Assembly: GCA_963708155.1 (NCBI GenBank)
Contig: OY970183.1
Coordinates: forward strand, 1,302,001-1,366,000
Direction of reading: 5' to 3'
Length of the DNA stretch: 64,000 nucleotides
Origin: Methylovirgula sp963708155
GTDB taxonomy: Bacteria; Pseudomonadota; Alphaproteobacteria; Rhizobiales; Beijerinckiaceae
How positions within the stretch are numbered: position 1 is the stretch's first letter; each line of letters begins with the position of its first letter. Of the stretch, positions 48,960-58,118 are shown one piece after another. A model generated the notes under the pieces. The model had not been told where the DNA came from. It saw only the letters and a list, made by a program, of their open reading frames with translations, and searched no databases. The position numbers were made by a program, and so were the translations under genes.

Positions 48960-50957
48960 ATGGCGCTCTTGCTGACGTGCCTTGCTGGCTATCTTCTCCT
49001 CGCCGTGCTGGCGCTCGGCGTCGCCCGCAAGCCCATCGCGACGCCGCTTATTTATGGCGGCGCATTCGTCCTCTCGCTGATCTTGAGCGCTCTCGCCGTG
49101 CTGAGCATGGCGAAGGGCCCGGCATCGATCACCCTGCCGCTCGGCGTCCCATGGCTTGGTGCGCATTTTCGCCTTGACGCCCTCGCGGCTGCTTTTCTGC
49201 TCATCGTCAATTTCGGCGGCGCGGGCGTTTCACTTTACGCTTTGGGCTATGGCGAGCATGAGCCGGAGCCGGATCGGGTGCTGCCCTTCTATCCGGTCTT
49301 TCTCGCGGCGATGAATGTCGTCGTCATCGCCGCCGACGCCTATAGTTTTCTGCTCGCCTGGGAATTGATGTCGCTTGCCTCCTGGGCGCTTGTCATCGCG
49401 CGTCATCGCACGCCCGGCAATCTGCGTGCCGGCTATATCTATCTGCTGATGGCAAGCGCTGGCACGTTCGCGCTGCTGTTCTGTTTCGGCCTGCTCGCGG
49501 GCGCGCAGGGCAATTACGCTTTCGACGCGATCCGCGCCCATCACTTAGCGCCCGCCCTCACCGGACTCGCGCTGGCGCTCGCCATTATCGGCGCGGGCTC
49601 GAAAGCGGGCCTCGTACCGTTTCACGTCTGGCTGCCGCTCGCTCATCCCGCCGCCCCGAGTCATGTCTCCGCGCTGATGAGCGGCGTGATGACCAAGGTC
49701 GCCATCTACGCCTTCATCCGCATCACTTTCGATCTGATGGGGCCGCCGCAATGGTGGTGGGGCCTCGCGCCGCTTCTGCTCGGCGGTGCGACGGCTGCAC
49801 TCGGCGTGCTCTACGCGCTGATGGAAACCGACATCAAGCGCATCCTCGCCTACAGCACGATCGAGAATGTCGGCATCATCTTCATCGCCATCGGCCTTGC
49901 TCTCGCCTTCAAGGCGAGCGGCCTCGCGGGTGCCGCGGCCTTGGCGCTGACGGCGGCGCTGTTCCACGCGCTGAACCATATGTTGTTCAAGAGCGTCCTT
50001 TTCTTCGGCGCCGGCACGCTGATCGTTTCGACCGGCACGCGCGATATCGAGAAGCTCGGCGGCTTGATCAACCGCATGCCCTATTCCTCCGCCGCCGTTC
50101 TCGCCGCGAGCATCGCCATCTCCGCTCTGCCGCCGTTCAATGGCTTTGCCTCCGAATGGCTGGTCTTCCAGAGCATTCTCGTTAGCCCGCAATTGCCGCA
50201 GATGGGGATGAAGCTCATCGTGCCGGCCGTCGGCGTGCTGCTGGCGCTTGCCGCCGCGCTGGCCGCCGCCTGTTTTGTCCGTGCTTTCGGCATCACCTAT
50301 CTTGGCCGGCCGCGTACGCCGGCTGCCGCTGGCGCGCACGAGGTCGATCGCTGGTCGCTCGCCGCCATGCTCGGCCTCGCCGCACTCTGCCTCTTCCTCG
50401 GCCTTCTTCCCGGCCTGGCAATCGATTGGCTGCAGCCCGTCACAAGCGCGATGGTCGCGGGCCGGATGCCGCCGCAAGCCAGCATCGCCTGGCTCTCGAT
50501 CGTCCCCATCTCGGCCTCGCGCAGCTCCTATAACGGCCTGCTGCTCTTCGGTTTCATGGCAGTCGCCGCGACGATCGCCGCAGCGGCGGTGCATCGCTTC
50601 GCCTCGCGCGCGGTGCGCGTCGCACCCTTCTGGGATTGCGGCTATCCGAACCTCGGCCCGCAGGTGCAATATTCGGCCACGAGCCTGTCGCAGCCGATCC
50701 GCCGCGTCTTCGGCAGCGTGACATTCGATGCGCATGAGACAGTCGATATGCCAGCGCCGGAAGATCCGCGCCCGGCGAAACTCGTGCGCTTCATCCGCGA
50801 TCCCGTCTGGGACTTTCTCTATGCGCCAATCGCCGGACTCATCAACCGCGCCGCGGGCGTCCTCGATCACATGCAGTTCCTGACTATTCGCGTCTATCTC
50901 GCCATGGTCTTCGCCGCTCTCGTCGTCCTCCTGATGGTGCTGGCACTATGGGGATGA
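48960..50957 (+). CDS. hyfB: Hydrogenase-4 component B-like antiporter subunit
   Basis: A 665-residue membrane protein, NuoL/MrpA-like, with about 16 helices. The proton-antiporter core has SLASWALVIARHRTPGNLRA, AGSKAGLVPFHVWLPLAHPA (with Lys and His of the channel), ETDIKRILAYSTIENVGIIF and ALNHMLFKSVLFFGAGTLI. HyfB is the large proton-translocating subunit of the membrane arm. First gene of hyfBCEFGI; it overlaps hyfC by 10 bp. Confidence 0.93.
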   Translation: MALLLTCLAGYLLLAVLALGVARKPIATPLIYGGAFVLSLILSALAVLSMAKGPASITLPLGVPWLGAHFRLDALAAAFLLIVNFGGAGVSLYALGYGEHEPEPDRVLPFYPVFLAAMNVVVIAADAYSFLLAWELMSLASWALVIARHRTPGNLRAGYIYLLMASAGTFALLFCFGLLAGAQGNYAFDAIRAHHLAPALTGLALALAIIGAGSKAGLVPFHVWLPLAHPAAPSHVSALMSGVMTKVAIYAFIRITFDLMGPPQWWWGLAPLLLGGATAALGVLYALMETDIKRILAYSTIENVGIIFIAIGLALAFKASGLAGAAALALTAALFHALNHMLFKSVLFFGAGTLIVSTGTRDIEKLGGLINRMPYSSAAVLAASIAISALPPFNGFASEWLVFQSILVSPQLPQMGMKLIVPAVGVLLALAAALAAACFVRAFGITYLGRPRTPAAAGAHEVDRWSLAAMLGLAALCLFLGLLPGLAIDWLQPVTSAMVAGRMPPQASIAWLSIVPISASRSSYNGLLLFGFMAVAATIAAAAVHRFASRAVRVAPFWDCGYPNLGPQVQYSATSLSQPIRRVFGSVTFDAHETVDMPAPEDPRPAKLVRFIRDPVWDFLYAPIAGLINRAAGVLDHMQFLTIRVYLAMVFAALVVLLMVLALWG

Positions 50958-51901
50958 TCGGCGAGCTCGCGCTGCAATTCTGCCAGATGACGCTAGTCGT
51001 CATTCTCGCCCCGGCGGTGGTCGGCCTCGTGCGCAAGACCAAGGCGCGGCTGCAGCGCCGCATCGGGCCACCGATCCTGCAGCCCTATCGCGATCTGCGG
51101 CGGCTTTTCGGCAAGGAAGTCGTGCTGCCCGAAAATGCCTCCTGGCTGTTCCGCGTCACGCCGTATCTCATCTTCGCGCTTACCTGGGTCGCGGTGGCTC
51201 TGGTGCCGACCTTCCGTACCGGGCTGCTGTTTTCCTGGTGCGGCGATCTCATCGCCATCGTCGCGCTGCTCGGCGCAGCGCGCTTTCTCCAGGCGCTTGT
51301 CGCGCTCGACGCCGGCACGAGCTTCGGTGGCATCGGTGCAAGCCGCGAAGTCATGATCGCCTCGCTCGCCGAGCCGGCGATGATCATGGTGGTCTTCACC
51401 GTGGCGCTTGCCGCCGGTTCCTCACAACTCTCGACCGTCGCGGACTTCATGGCCCATGTCGGCGGCCTGCGCGTCTCCCTGGCCATGGCGCTTGTCGCCC
51501 TTGTCATCGTCGCGCTGGCCGAGAATGCGCGCATCCCGGTCGACAACCCGGCCACGCATCTCGAACTCACCATGGTCCATGAGGCCATGCTGCTCGAATA
51601 TTCGGGGCGGCATCTGGCCATGATCGAATGGGCAACGGCCTTGAAACTGCTGCTCTACATTTCGGTCATTGGCTGCATCTTCTTGCCCTTCGGCCTCATC
51701 ACGACCGGCGGCGGCGTGCTCGCCTATCTCATCGCCATCGTCGCTTACCTGTTCAAGGTGACGACCGCCGGCGGCGCGCTCGCCGTGCTCGAAACCTCGA
51801 TCGCCAAGATGCGCGTTTTCCGCGTGCCAAACCTGACCGGCATCGCGCTGATGCTCGGACTGCTCGGCACGCTGCTTCTCTTCGTCTCGGGGGGCTTGTG
51901 A
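50948..51901 (+). CDS. hyfC: Hydrogenase-4 component C-like (NuoH-type) subunit
   Basis: A 317-residue NuoH-like membrane protein. It has RRIGPPILQPYRDLRRLFGK, the quinone/arm-interface loop, EVMIASLAEPAMIMVVFTVA and ENARIPVDNPATHLELTMVH then EAMLLEYSG, the conserved Glu-rich loop. It joins the membrane and peripheral arms. Overlaps hyfB upstream and hyfE by 1 bp downstream. Confidence 0.93.
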   Translation: MGMIGELALQFCQMTLVVILAPAVVGLVRKTKARLQRRIGPPILQPYRDLRRLFGKEVVLPENASWLFRVTPYLIFALTWVAVALVPTFRTGLLFSWCGDLIAIVALLGAARFLQALVALDAGTSFGGIGASREVMIASLAEPAMIMVVFTVALAAGSSQLSTVADFMAHVGGLRVSLAMALVALVIVALAENARIPVDNPATHLELTMVHEAMLLEYSGRHLAMIEWATALKLLLYISVIGCIFLPFGLITTGGGVLAYLIAIVAYLFKVTTAGGALAVLETSIAKMRVFRVPNLTGIALMLGLLGTLLLFVSGGL

Positions 51902-52566
51902 TGACGCAAACCTTTGCCTTCGACGTCGCGCATATGTTCGCCGGCCTTCTGGTGCTGGTGAGCTTCATGATGCTCTATCAGGACCGGTTGCTGCCGCTGA
52001 TCGATGCGCTCTCGCTGCACGCGCTGCTGCTCGCTTTCTCGGTCGCCTGGCAGGCCTATGTGCAGGACAAGCCCGACCTCTATGTGACGGCCTTCATCGC
52101 GCTCGCCTTCAAGGCGATCGTCATCCCCATGGCCTTGCGCCGCATGGTGGTGCGCATGAACCTGCACCGCGAGATCGAAAGCGCCGTTGGCACCGGCATC
52201 ACCATGCTGATCGGCATCGGCCTCGTGGCGCTCTCGATGGATCTGATGCTGCGGGTGACGGCCGGCGCCAATGCGCTGGTGCGCGAGGACGTGGCGCTGG
52301 CGCTCGCCGTCGTCCTGCTCGGCCTCTTGATGATGGTGACGCGGCGCAACGCCATCAGTCAGGTGATCGGCTTTATGTCGCTGGAGAACGGATTGATCCT
52401 CGCCGGCACCGGCGCGCGCGGCATGCCCCTCGTCGTCGAGATTTCCGTCGCCTTTTCGGTGCTCATCGCCTTCATCGTCATCGGCATCTTCCTGTTCCGC
52501 ATCCGCGAACGCTTCGACACCGTGGATCTGCAGGCGCTCGACAATATCCGCGAGGCGCGCCGATGA
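51901..52566 (+). CDS. hyfE: Hydrogenase-4 component E-like (NuoK-type) subunit
   Basis: A 221-residue membrane protein of about six or seven helices, with the NuoK-like core MTRRNAISQVIGFMSLENGL and VEISVAFSVLIAFIVIGIFL carrying membrane Glu residues. The ATG overlaps the hyfC stop (TGATG), and the last four bases overlap hyfF. The frame upstream belongs to hyfC's shadow. Confidence 0.9.
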   Translation: MTQTFAFDVAHMFAGLLVLVSFMMLYQDRLLPLIDALSLHALLLAFSVAWQAYVQDKPDLYVTAFIALAFKAIVIPMALRRMVVRMNLHREIESAVGTGITMLIGIGLVALSMDLMLRVTAGANALVREDVALALAVVLLGLLMMVTRRNAISQVIGFMSLENGLILAGTGARGMPLVVEISVAFSVLIAFIVIGIFLFRIRERFDTVDLQALDNIREARR

Positions 52567-54011
52567 TCTTTTCCGTGTTCAATCCCGTACTGGCGCTGCT
52601 TGCCACCTCGCTCATCGGCGCAGCGGTGCTCGCTCTCATCCCCGATTATCGCCTCTCGGCGCGGCTCAACATCCTCTTCAGCGGCCTCGTCCTCGCCTTC
52701 GCGGTGACGCTGTTCCATGCCCGTCCGCCGGCGGATAACTTTCTCCTCACCGACGATCTCAATGTCGTCTTCATCGTGCTCAACGCGCTCGTCGGCTTCA
52801 CCACCAGCATTTTTAGCGCGAGCTATATCGGCCACGAGATCGAAACCGGGCGGCTGACGCCCGGCTATCTGCGTTTCTATCACGCGATCTATCAGCTCAT
52901 GATGTTCGGCATGGACCTGGCGCTGACGGCGAACAATATCGGCCTGATGTGGGTGGCGGTCGAACTCGCGACGCTGTCGACGGTCGTGATGGTCGGCATC
53001 TATCGCACCAGCGACGCGCTCGAAGCCGCGTGGAAATATTTCATCCTCGGCAGCGTCGGCATCGCGCTCGCGCTGTTCGGCACGATCCTCGTCTATCTCG
53101 CCGCCGTCTCGGCGCTGGGCGAGGGCATGGAGTCCATGGCCTGGACCAATCTGCTGCACGCGGCGAGTCACCTCGATCCTTCGCTGCTCAACGTCGCCTT
53201 CGTCTTCCTGCTGCTCGGCTATGGCACGAAGGTCGGCCTCGCGCCGATGCACGCCTGGCTGCCCGACGCGCACGCGGAAGGCCCGACGCCCGTCTCCGCC
53301 GTGCTCTCCGGCCTCCTGCTCAACGTCGCGCTCTATGCGCTGCTGCGCTTCAAGATGATCATGGCCGCCAATGCAGCGACGATTCCCGTCGGGCCGCTGA
53401 TGATTACGCTCGGCATCGGCTCGCTGATCTTTGCCGCCTTCATGCTTTATAGGCGGCGCGACATCAAACGCATGTTCGCCTATTCCTCGATCGAGCACAT
53501 GGGCATCATCGTCTTTGCCTTTGGCATGGGTGGGCCGCTCGCCAATTTCGCCGGACTTTTGCAAATGACCATGCACAGCCTGACCAAATCGGCGATCTTC
53601 TTCTCGGTCGGCCATATCGCGCAGGTGAAGGGCACGCAGCGTATCGCTGACATCCGCGGGCTGACCGCGAGCCATCCGGTGCTCGGCTGGACGCTTGTTG
53701 CGGGCGTCGTCGCCATCGCCGGCCTGCCGCCTTTCGGCGTCTTCATGAGCGAATTTCTGGTGCTGACCTCCGCCTTCGCCCGCGCGCCTCTGCTCGCCGC
53801 GCTCGTCGTCTTCGGCCTGCTGACCGCTTTCGGCGCCTTGCTGTGGCGGCTCGGCGGGCTGGCCTTCGGCGAGCCGCAAGGGCCGACGACGCCGGTCACA
53901 GCCTCCTATCTGCCGATCTTCGCGCATCTCGCGCTTGTGTTCGTTGCCGGCTTCTACATGCCGGGGCCGATGGTCGCCTGGTTCCAGAACGTGGCGGGTC
54001 TGCTCAAATGA
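52563..54011 (+). CDS. hyfF: Hydrogenase-4 component F-like antiporter subunit
   Basis: A 482-residue NuoN/NuoM-like proton antiporter subunit with about 14 helices. Landmarks are IGLMWVAVELATLSTVVMVG, WKYFILGSVGIALALFG, YGTKVGLAPMHAWLPDAHAE and RRRDIKRMFAYSSIEHMGII. It adds a second proton channel to the complex. Overlaps hyfE and hyfG (ATGA) by 4 bp each. Confidence 0.93.
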   Translation: MIFSVFNPVLALLATSLIGAAVLALIPDYRLSARLNILFSGLVLAFAVTLFHARPPADNFLLTDDLNVVFIVLNALVGFTTSIFSASYIGHEIETGRLTPGYLRFYHAIYQLMMFGMDLALTANNIGLMWVAVELATLSTVVMVGIYRTSDALEAAWKYFILGSVGIALALFGTILVYLAAVSALGEGMESMAWTNLLHAASHLDPSLLNVAFVFLLLGYGTKVGLAPMHAWLPDAHAEGPTPVSAVLSGLLLNVALYALLRFKMIMAANAATIPVGPLMITLGIGSLIFAAFMLYRRRDIKRMFAYSSIEHMGIIVFAFGMGGPLANFAGLLQMTMHSLTKSAIFFSVGHIAQVKGTQRIADIRGLTASHPVLGWTLVAGVVAIAGLPPFGVFMSEFLVLTSAFARAPLLAALVVFGLLTAFGALLWRLGGLAFGEPQGPTTPVTASYLPIFAHLALVFVAGFYMPGPMVAWFQNVAGLLK

Positions 54012-55543
54012 CGCGACCCGCGCCGCACCGATCCTTTCTTCGGCCTCACCGGCGAACCGGTCGCGCGGCATCGGCCCTGGCCGCGTCTTGTCGTGCACGG
54101 CGAAGTCTGGGTCGAGGCCTGCGAGCGCCTGCAAAGCGGCACGCTGACCTTGATCGATCTCTGGGGCGAGCCGCAGATCGTACATATGGCGCTCGCCGCC
54201 AGCGCCGAGCCGGGCCGTATGCTGGTGCTGAGCATGCCGTGCCCCGACGGACGCTACCCTTCCGTCGGGCAGACCCATCCGCCGGCGATCCGGCTGGAGC
54301 GCGCCGCAGCCGATCTCTTTGGTCTCATCCCCGCCGGCCTGCCGGACCGGCGCCCCTGGCTTGACCACGGCACCTGGGGCATCACCGCGCCGCTCGGCGC
54401 GCGCCATCCAGCGCCGGAGCCGGCGCAGGGCTATCCCTTCCTGCCCGTCGATGCGCAGAACATTAACGAGATCGCGGTCGGCCCCGTCCATGCCGGCATC
54501 ATCGAGCCGGGGCATTTCCGCTTCAGCGCCGATGGCGAAACCGTGGTGCGGCTCGAAGCGCGGCTTGGCTATGTGCACAAGGGCATCGAAGGCCTGATCC
54601 AGGGTGCCGAACTTGAAGAGGCGGTGCGGCTCGCCGGCCGCTGCTCGGGCGATGCGACAGTGGCCTATGCCAGCGCCTTTTCCCGCGCTGTCGAGACGGC
54701 GCTCGGCTGGACGCCGCCGCCTCGCGCGGTCTGGCTGCGCGCGCTGATGGCGGAACTTGAACGGCTCGCCAATCATCTCGGCGATGTCGGCGCCGTCTGC
54801 AACGACGCCGCCTTCGCGATCATGCTCGCGCAATGTTCGGCGCTGCGCGAAGAGGTGCTGCGGCAGTGTGATCGGAGCTTCGGCCACCGGCTGATGATGG
54901 ACCGCGTCATTCCCGGCGGCATCAAGCGACGATCTCGATGCGCCGGGCGTCGCGCGGCTGAACCGGCTGGTTCTCGAAGTGGGCCGACGCTTCCGGCCGC
55001 TCGCCGATCTCTATGACAAGACGGCCTCGCTGCAAGATCGCACGGTCGGTACCGGCGTGCTGCGGCCACAGCTTGCGGCGCAATTCGGCGCCGGCGGCTT
55101 CATCGGCCGCGCCTCGGGCCGCACCTGCGACGCGCGGCGTTGGCCGGGCTATGCGCCCTACGACACGTTCGATTTCGATATCCCGGTGCTCAGCGAAGGC
55201 GATGTGAACGCCCGCGTCTGGATTCGCATCCGCGAGATCACGCAATCGCTGCGGCTCATCCAGCAAATCCTCGCCGACCTGCCCGCGGGCGCGATCTACG
55301 CACCAGCCGCCCTTGCGCGCCGCCGAGGCGGTGGAAGGCGCGGCCTTCGCGGAATCCTTCCGCGGCGATGTTTTCGTCTGGACGCGGATCGAGGCGGACG
55401 GACGCGTTGGGCGCTGCCGCCTGCGCGATCCTTCATGGTTTCAATGGCCGCTGCTTGAGGCCGTCATCGAAAACAACATCGTCGCCGACTTTCCGCTCTG
55501 CAATAAGTCCTTCAACTGCTCTTATTCGGGGCATGACCTGTGA
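54008..55543 (+). CDS. hyfG: Hydrogenase-4 component G-like large subunit, three frameshifts
   Basis: Combines a NuoC-like (30-kDa) and a NuoD/HycE-like part, about 510 residues when repaired. Breaks: about 54024 (restores RPAPTDPFFGLTGEP), 54927 (restores GGIKDDLDAPG) and 55313-55314 (restores LRAAEAVEGAAF); all are single extra bases. The nickel-binding motifs are altered: the first reads AGRCSGDATVAY rather than RxCxxC, and the C-terminal one reads SFNCSYSGHDL rather than DPCxxC. Two of four ligand Cys appear lost, so [NiFe] hydrogenase activity is unlikely; the role may be Ehr-like. Confidence 0.85.
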
Positions 55544-55552
55544 GCCGGACCG

Positions 55553-56062
55553 ATGCGTAAGACCCTGTTCGATGCGCTTTTGCGGCCGCCCTTCACCGAC
55601 CCGCCGGGCGTGCCGACCGACGCCGGACTTGCCCGCGCCGCGGCGGCGCTCGATAAAGCAGCGCGCAAAAAGCTCGGCCGCTCGCTGGCGATCCGGTTGG
55701 TCGATGCCGGCTCCTGCAATGCCTGCGAACTCGAGCTCAATGCGCTCGCCAATCCCTATTATGATCTCGAGCGGTTCGGCCTGCGCTTCGTCGCCTCGCC
55801 GCGTCATGCCGATGTGCTGATCGTCACCGGCCCGGTGGCGAAGAACATGCGCGAAGCATTGCTGCGCACCTATGACGCCATGCCCGCGCCCAAATGGGTC
55901 GTCGCCGTCGGCGATTGCGCTGCCTGCGGTGGCGCCTTCGCGCAAAGCTATGCCTGTCTCGACGGGGTTGCAGCGGTTCTTCCCGTCGATCTGTCAATTG
56001 CTGGCTGCCCGCCGGCGCCCGCGCGGCTTCTCGAAGGTTTGCGCGCGCTGATCGCTGACTGA
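55553..56062 (+). CDS. hyfI: Hydrogenase-4 component I-like (NuoB-type) subunit
   Basis: A 169-residue NuoB/small-subunit protein. Cluster ligands remain: SCNACELELNAL, VAVGDCAACGGAF and SIAGCPPAPARLLEG, enough for a [4Fe-4S] cluster beside the large-subunit site. Electron delivery to a site without full nickel ligands implies a different redox partner. Last gene of the operon; no hyfA, hyfH or hyp maturation genes follow. Confidence 0.9.
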   Translation: MRKTLFDALLRPPFTDPPGVPTDAGLARAAAALDKAARKKLGRSLAIRLVDAGSCNACELELNALANPYYDLERFGLRFVASPRHADVLIVTGPVAKNMREALLRTYDAMPAPKWVVAVGDCAACGGAFAQSYACLDGVAAVLPVDLSIAGCPPAPARLLEGLRALIAD

Positions 56063-56149
56063 AAAGGGCTTTAAAACTTGGACAGATTGTCCAAGCCGAT
56101 CATGCTGTACCGCAAAAGCCCGCACAGATTCCGCAGCAAATTCCTCGTC

Positions 56150-56163
56150 TTGATCAAAATCAA
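56150..56163. promoter_or_regulatory. FNR/FixK-type box upstream of cyd operon
   Basis: TTGATCAAAATCAA is a perfect TTGAT-N4-ATCAA match to the FNR/FixK/Anr consensus. It lies 171 bp upstream of cydP in a gene-free stretch between hyfI and cydP, so oxygen-responsive control of the bd oxidase is likely. Confidence 0.8.
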
Positions 56164-56334
56164 TTCGACTCGGCGCTCCGCACAGTAACGTCCCGCGACC
56201 TTTAGATCGTTTCCGCCACGTTGACCGACGTCTATGTGTAACTTCGCCCGCATATCCTATTCGCGCTTTCATTCTCTCTTGAATATCGGCTGTGCGAGCA
56301 TTCTCGCAGGTCTTCTTCGCAGCGGTGTTGCGTG

Positions 56335-56538
56335 ATGCCAATCGAACTCTCAATGCCACGAGGCCCCGTTCGTTTCACCTATTGGCGTGAGATCGTCGCG
56401 GTCCTGTGTCTGAAGGTGATCGGCCTCACGGTGCTGTATTTTCTCTTCTTTTCTCCCGCCCACCAATTGGTGCCGACGCAACAGGATGTCGCGCATCATC
56501 TCATCGATAGAACAATGGCCGGTACGGCCGAGAGGTGA
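56335..56538 (+). CDS. cydP: Cytochrome bd small subunit-like protein CydP
   Basis: A 67-residue single-pass membrane protein: YWREIVAVLCLKVIGLTVLY then FLFFSPAHQLVPTQQDVAHH. This matches the CydP/putative cytochrome oxidase small subunit that precedes cydAB in many alpha- and betaproteobacteria. It ends 3 bp before cydA. Its exact role in assembly is not established. Confidence 0.82.
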   Translation: MPIELSMPRGPVRFTYWREIVAVLCLKVIGLTVLYFLFFSPAHQLVPTQQDVAHHLIDRTMAGTAER

Positions 56539-56541
56539 GTC

Positions 56542-58116
56542 ATGATCGATAATGTCACGGTGGAGCTCTCCCGGCTCCAATTCGGCCTCACGGCTATGTA
56601 TCATTTTCTTTTCGTTCCGCTCACCCTCGGTCTCTCGATCCTGCTCGGGATTTTCGAGAGCGTTTATGTGATGACCGGCCGCACGATCTGGCGCGACATC
56701 ACCAAATATTGGGGCCTGCTGTTCGGCATCAATTTCGCCATGGGCGTTGCGACCGGCATCACCATGGAATTCCAGTTCGGCACGAACTGGGCCTATTACT
56801 CGCACTATGTCGGCGACATTTTCGGGGTGCCGCTGGCAATCGAGGGCCTGATGGCCTTCTTCCTTGAGGCGAGCTTCATCGGCCTCTTCTTCTTCGGCTG
56901 GGACCGGCTCTCCAAGGTCGGCCATCTCGTCGTCACTTGGCTCGTGGCGCTCGGCTCCAACCTTTCGGCGCTGTGGATTCTCGTCGCCAACGGCTGGATG
57001 CAGCATCCGGTCGGCGCCAAGTTCAATCCCGCCTCGATGCGGATGGAGGTCGCCAATTTCAGCGACGTTCTGTTCAACCCCGTGGCGCAGGCGAAATTCG
57101 TCCATACCGTGAGCGCCGGCTATGTCACGGGCTCCGTCTTCGTGATGGCGATCAGCGCCTGGTTTCTTCTCAAGGGCCGCAATGTCGCCTTCGCCAAGCG
57201 CTCGATGACGGTCGCAGCAAGCTTCGGCCTCGCCTCGGCTCTGTCGGTCGTCGTGCTCGGCGACGAGAGCGGCTACACCGCGTCTGAAAACCAGAAGATG
57301 AAGCTCGCGGCCATCGAGGCCATGTGGCAGACCGAGGCGGCGCCGGCGAGCTTCACCGCGTTCGGCTTCCCCGACCTTGCCACGCACACCACGCATGATG
57401 CGATCGAAGTGCCCTGGGTGATGGGCCTCATCGGCACGCGCTCCTTCAGCGACAAGATTCCCGGCATCATGAATCTCGTCGAGGCCAACAAGGCGCGCAT
57501 CGCGAGCGGCAAGGTCGCCTATGGCTCGCTTGAGCAATTGCGCAAGCATCCTGAGGATGTGGCGGCGCGCACGAGCTTTAATGCCCATGTCAACGATCTC
57601 GGCTATGGCCTGCTGCTGAAGCGCTACACCGACAAGGTGACCGACGCGACGCCGGAGCAGATCTCGAAGGCGGCCTGGGACACCGTACCGAACGTGCCGG
57701 CGCTGTTCTGGACGTTCCGCATCATGGTCGGCCTCGGCTTCTTCTTCATCGCCTTCTTCGCCTTCGCCTTCTGGCTCTCGGCGAAGCACCGGCTCGACAC
57801 CTACAACTGGTTCCTGCGGCTCGCCGTCGCCATCCTACCGCTGCCTTGGATCGCGGCGGAGCTCGGCTGGTTCGTGGCAGAGAACGGGCGCCAGCCTTGG
57901 ACGATCGACGGTATATTGCCGACCTTCCTGTCGAGTTCGAGCCTGACGGCCGGCAATCTCTGGCTGAGCCTCGGCGGCTTTGTCCTCTTCTACAGCGTGC
58001 TCGCGGTCGTCGAGCTCTATCTGATGATCAAATACATCAAGCTCGGCCCGGAAGCCGAATTCCCATCATCGATCGCGCCCGGCGCGGCGGTCCTGTCGCC
58101 TGAAGGGGGACGCTAA
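56542..58116 (+). CDS. cydA: Cytochrome bd ubiquinol oxidase subunit I
   Basis: A 524-residue quinol oxidase core. Haem b595 ligand His is in AMYHFLFVPLT, His of b558 in FVHTVSAGYVTG, Met ligand in WTFRIMVGLGFF, and the conserved GRQPW motif reads ENGRQPWTIDG. The length between helices VI and VII indicates the long-Q-loop (E. coli-like) subclass. High-affinity oxygen reduction without proton pumping. Directly upstream of cydB (2 bp gap). Confidence 0.96.
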   Translation: MIDNVTVELSRLQFGLTAMYHFLFVPLTLGLSILLGIFESVYVMTGRTIWRDITKYWGLLFGINFAMGVATGITMEFQFGTNWAYYSHYVGDIFGVPLAIEGLMAFFLEASFIGLFFFGWDRLSKVGHLVVTWLVALGSNLSALWILVANGWMQHPVGAKFNPASMRMEVANFSDVLFNPVAQAKFVHTVSAGYVTGSVFVMAISAWFLLKGRNVAFAKRSMTVAASFGLASALSVVVLGDESGYTASENQKMKLAAIEAMWQTEAAPASFTAFGFPDLATHTTHDAIEVPWVMGLIGTRSFSDKIPGIMNLVEANKARIASGKVAYGSLEQLRKHPEDVAARTSFNAHVNDLGYGLLLKRYTDKVTDATPEQISKAAWDTVPNVPALFWTFRIMVGLGFFFIAFFAFAFWLSAKHRLDTYNWFLRLAVAILPLPWIAAELGWFVAENGRQPWTIDGILPTFLSSSSLTAGNLWLSLGGFVLFYSVLAVVELYLMIKYIKLGPEAEFPSSIAPGAAVLSPEGGR

Positions 58117-58118
58117 TC

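Noticed and set aside
52359..54887. An 842-codon open frame on the minus strand opposite hyfE-hyfF-hyfG
   Set aside because: Composition is rich in Arg, Glu, Asp, Gln and His with no domain, as expected from the antisense of high-GC membrane genes. The plus-strand genes have clear families and coupled starts.
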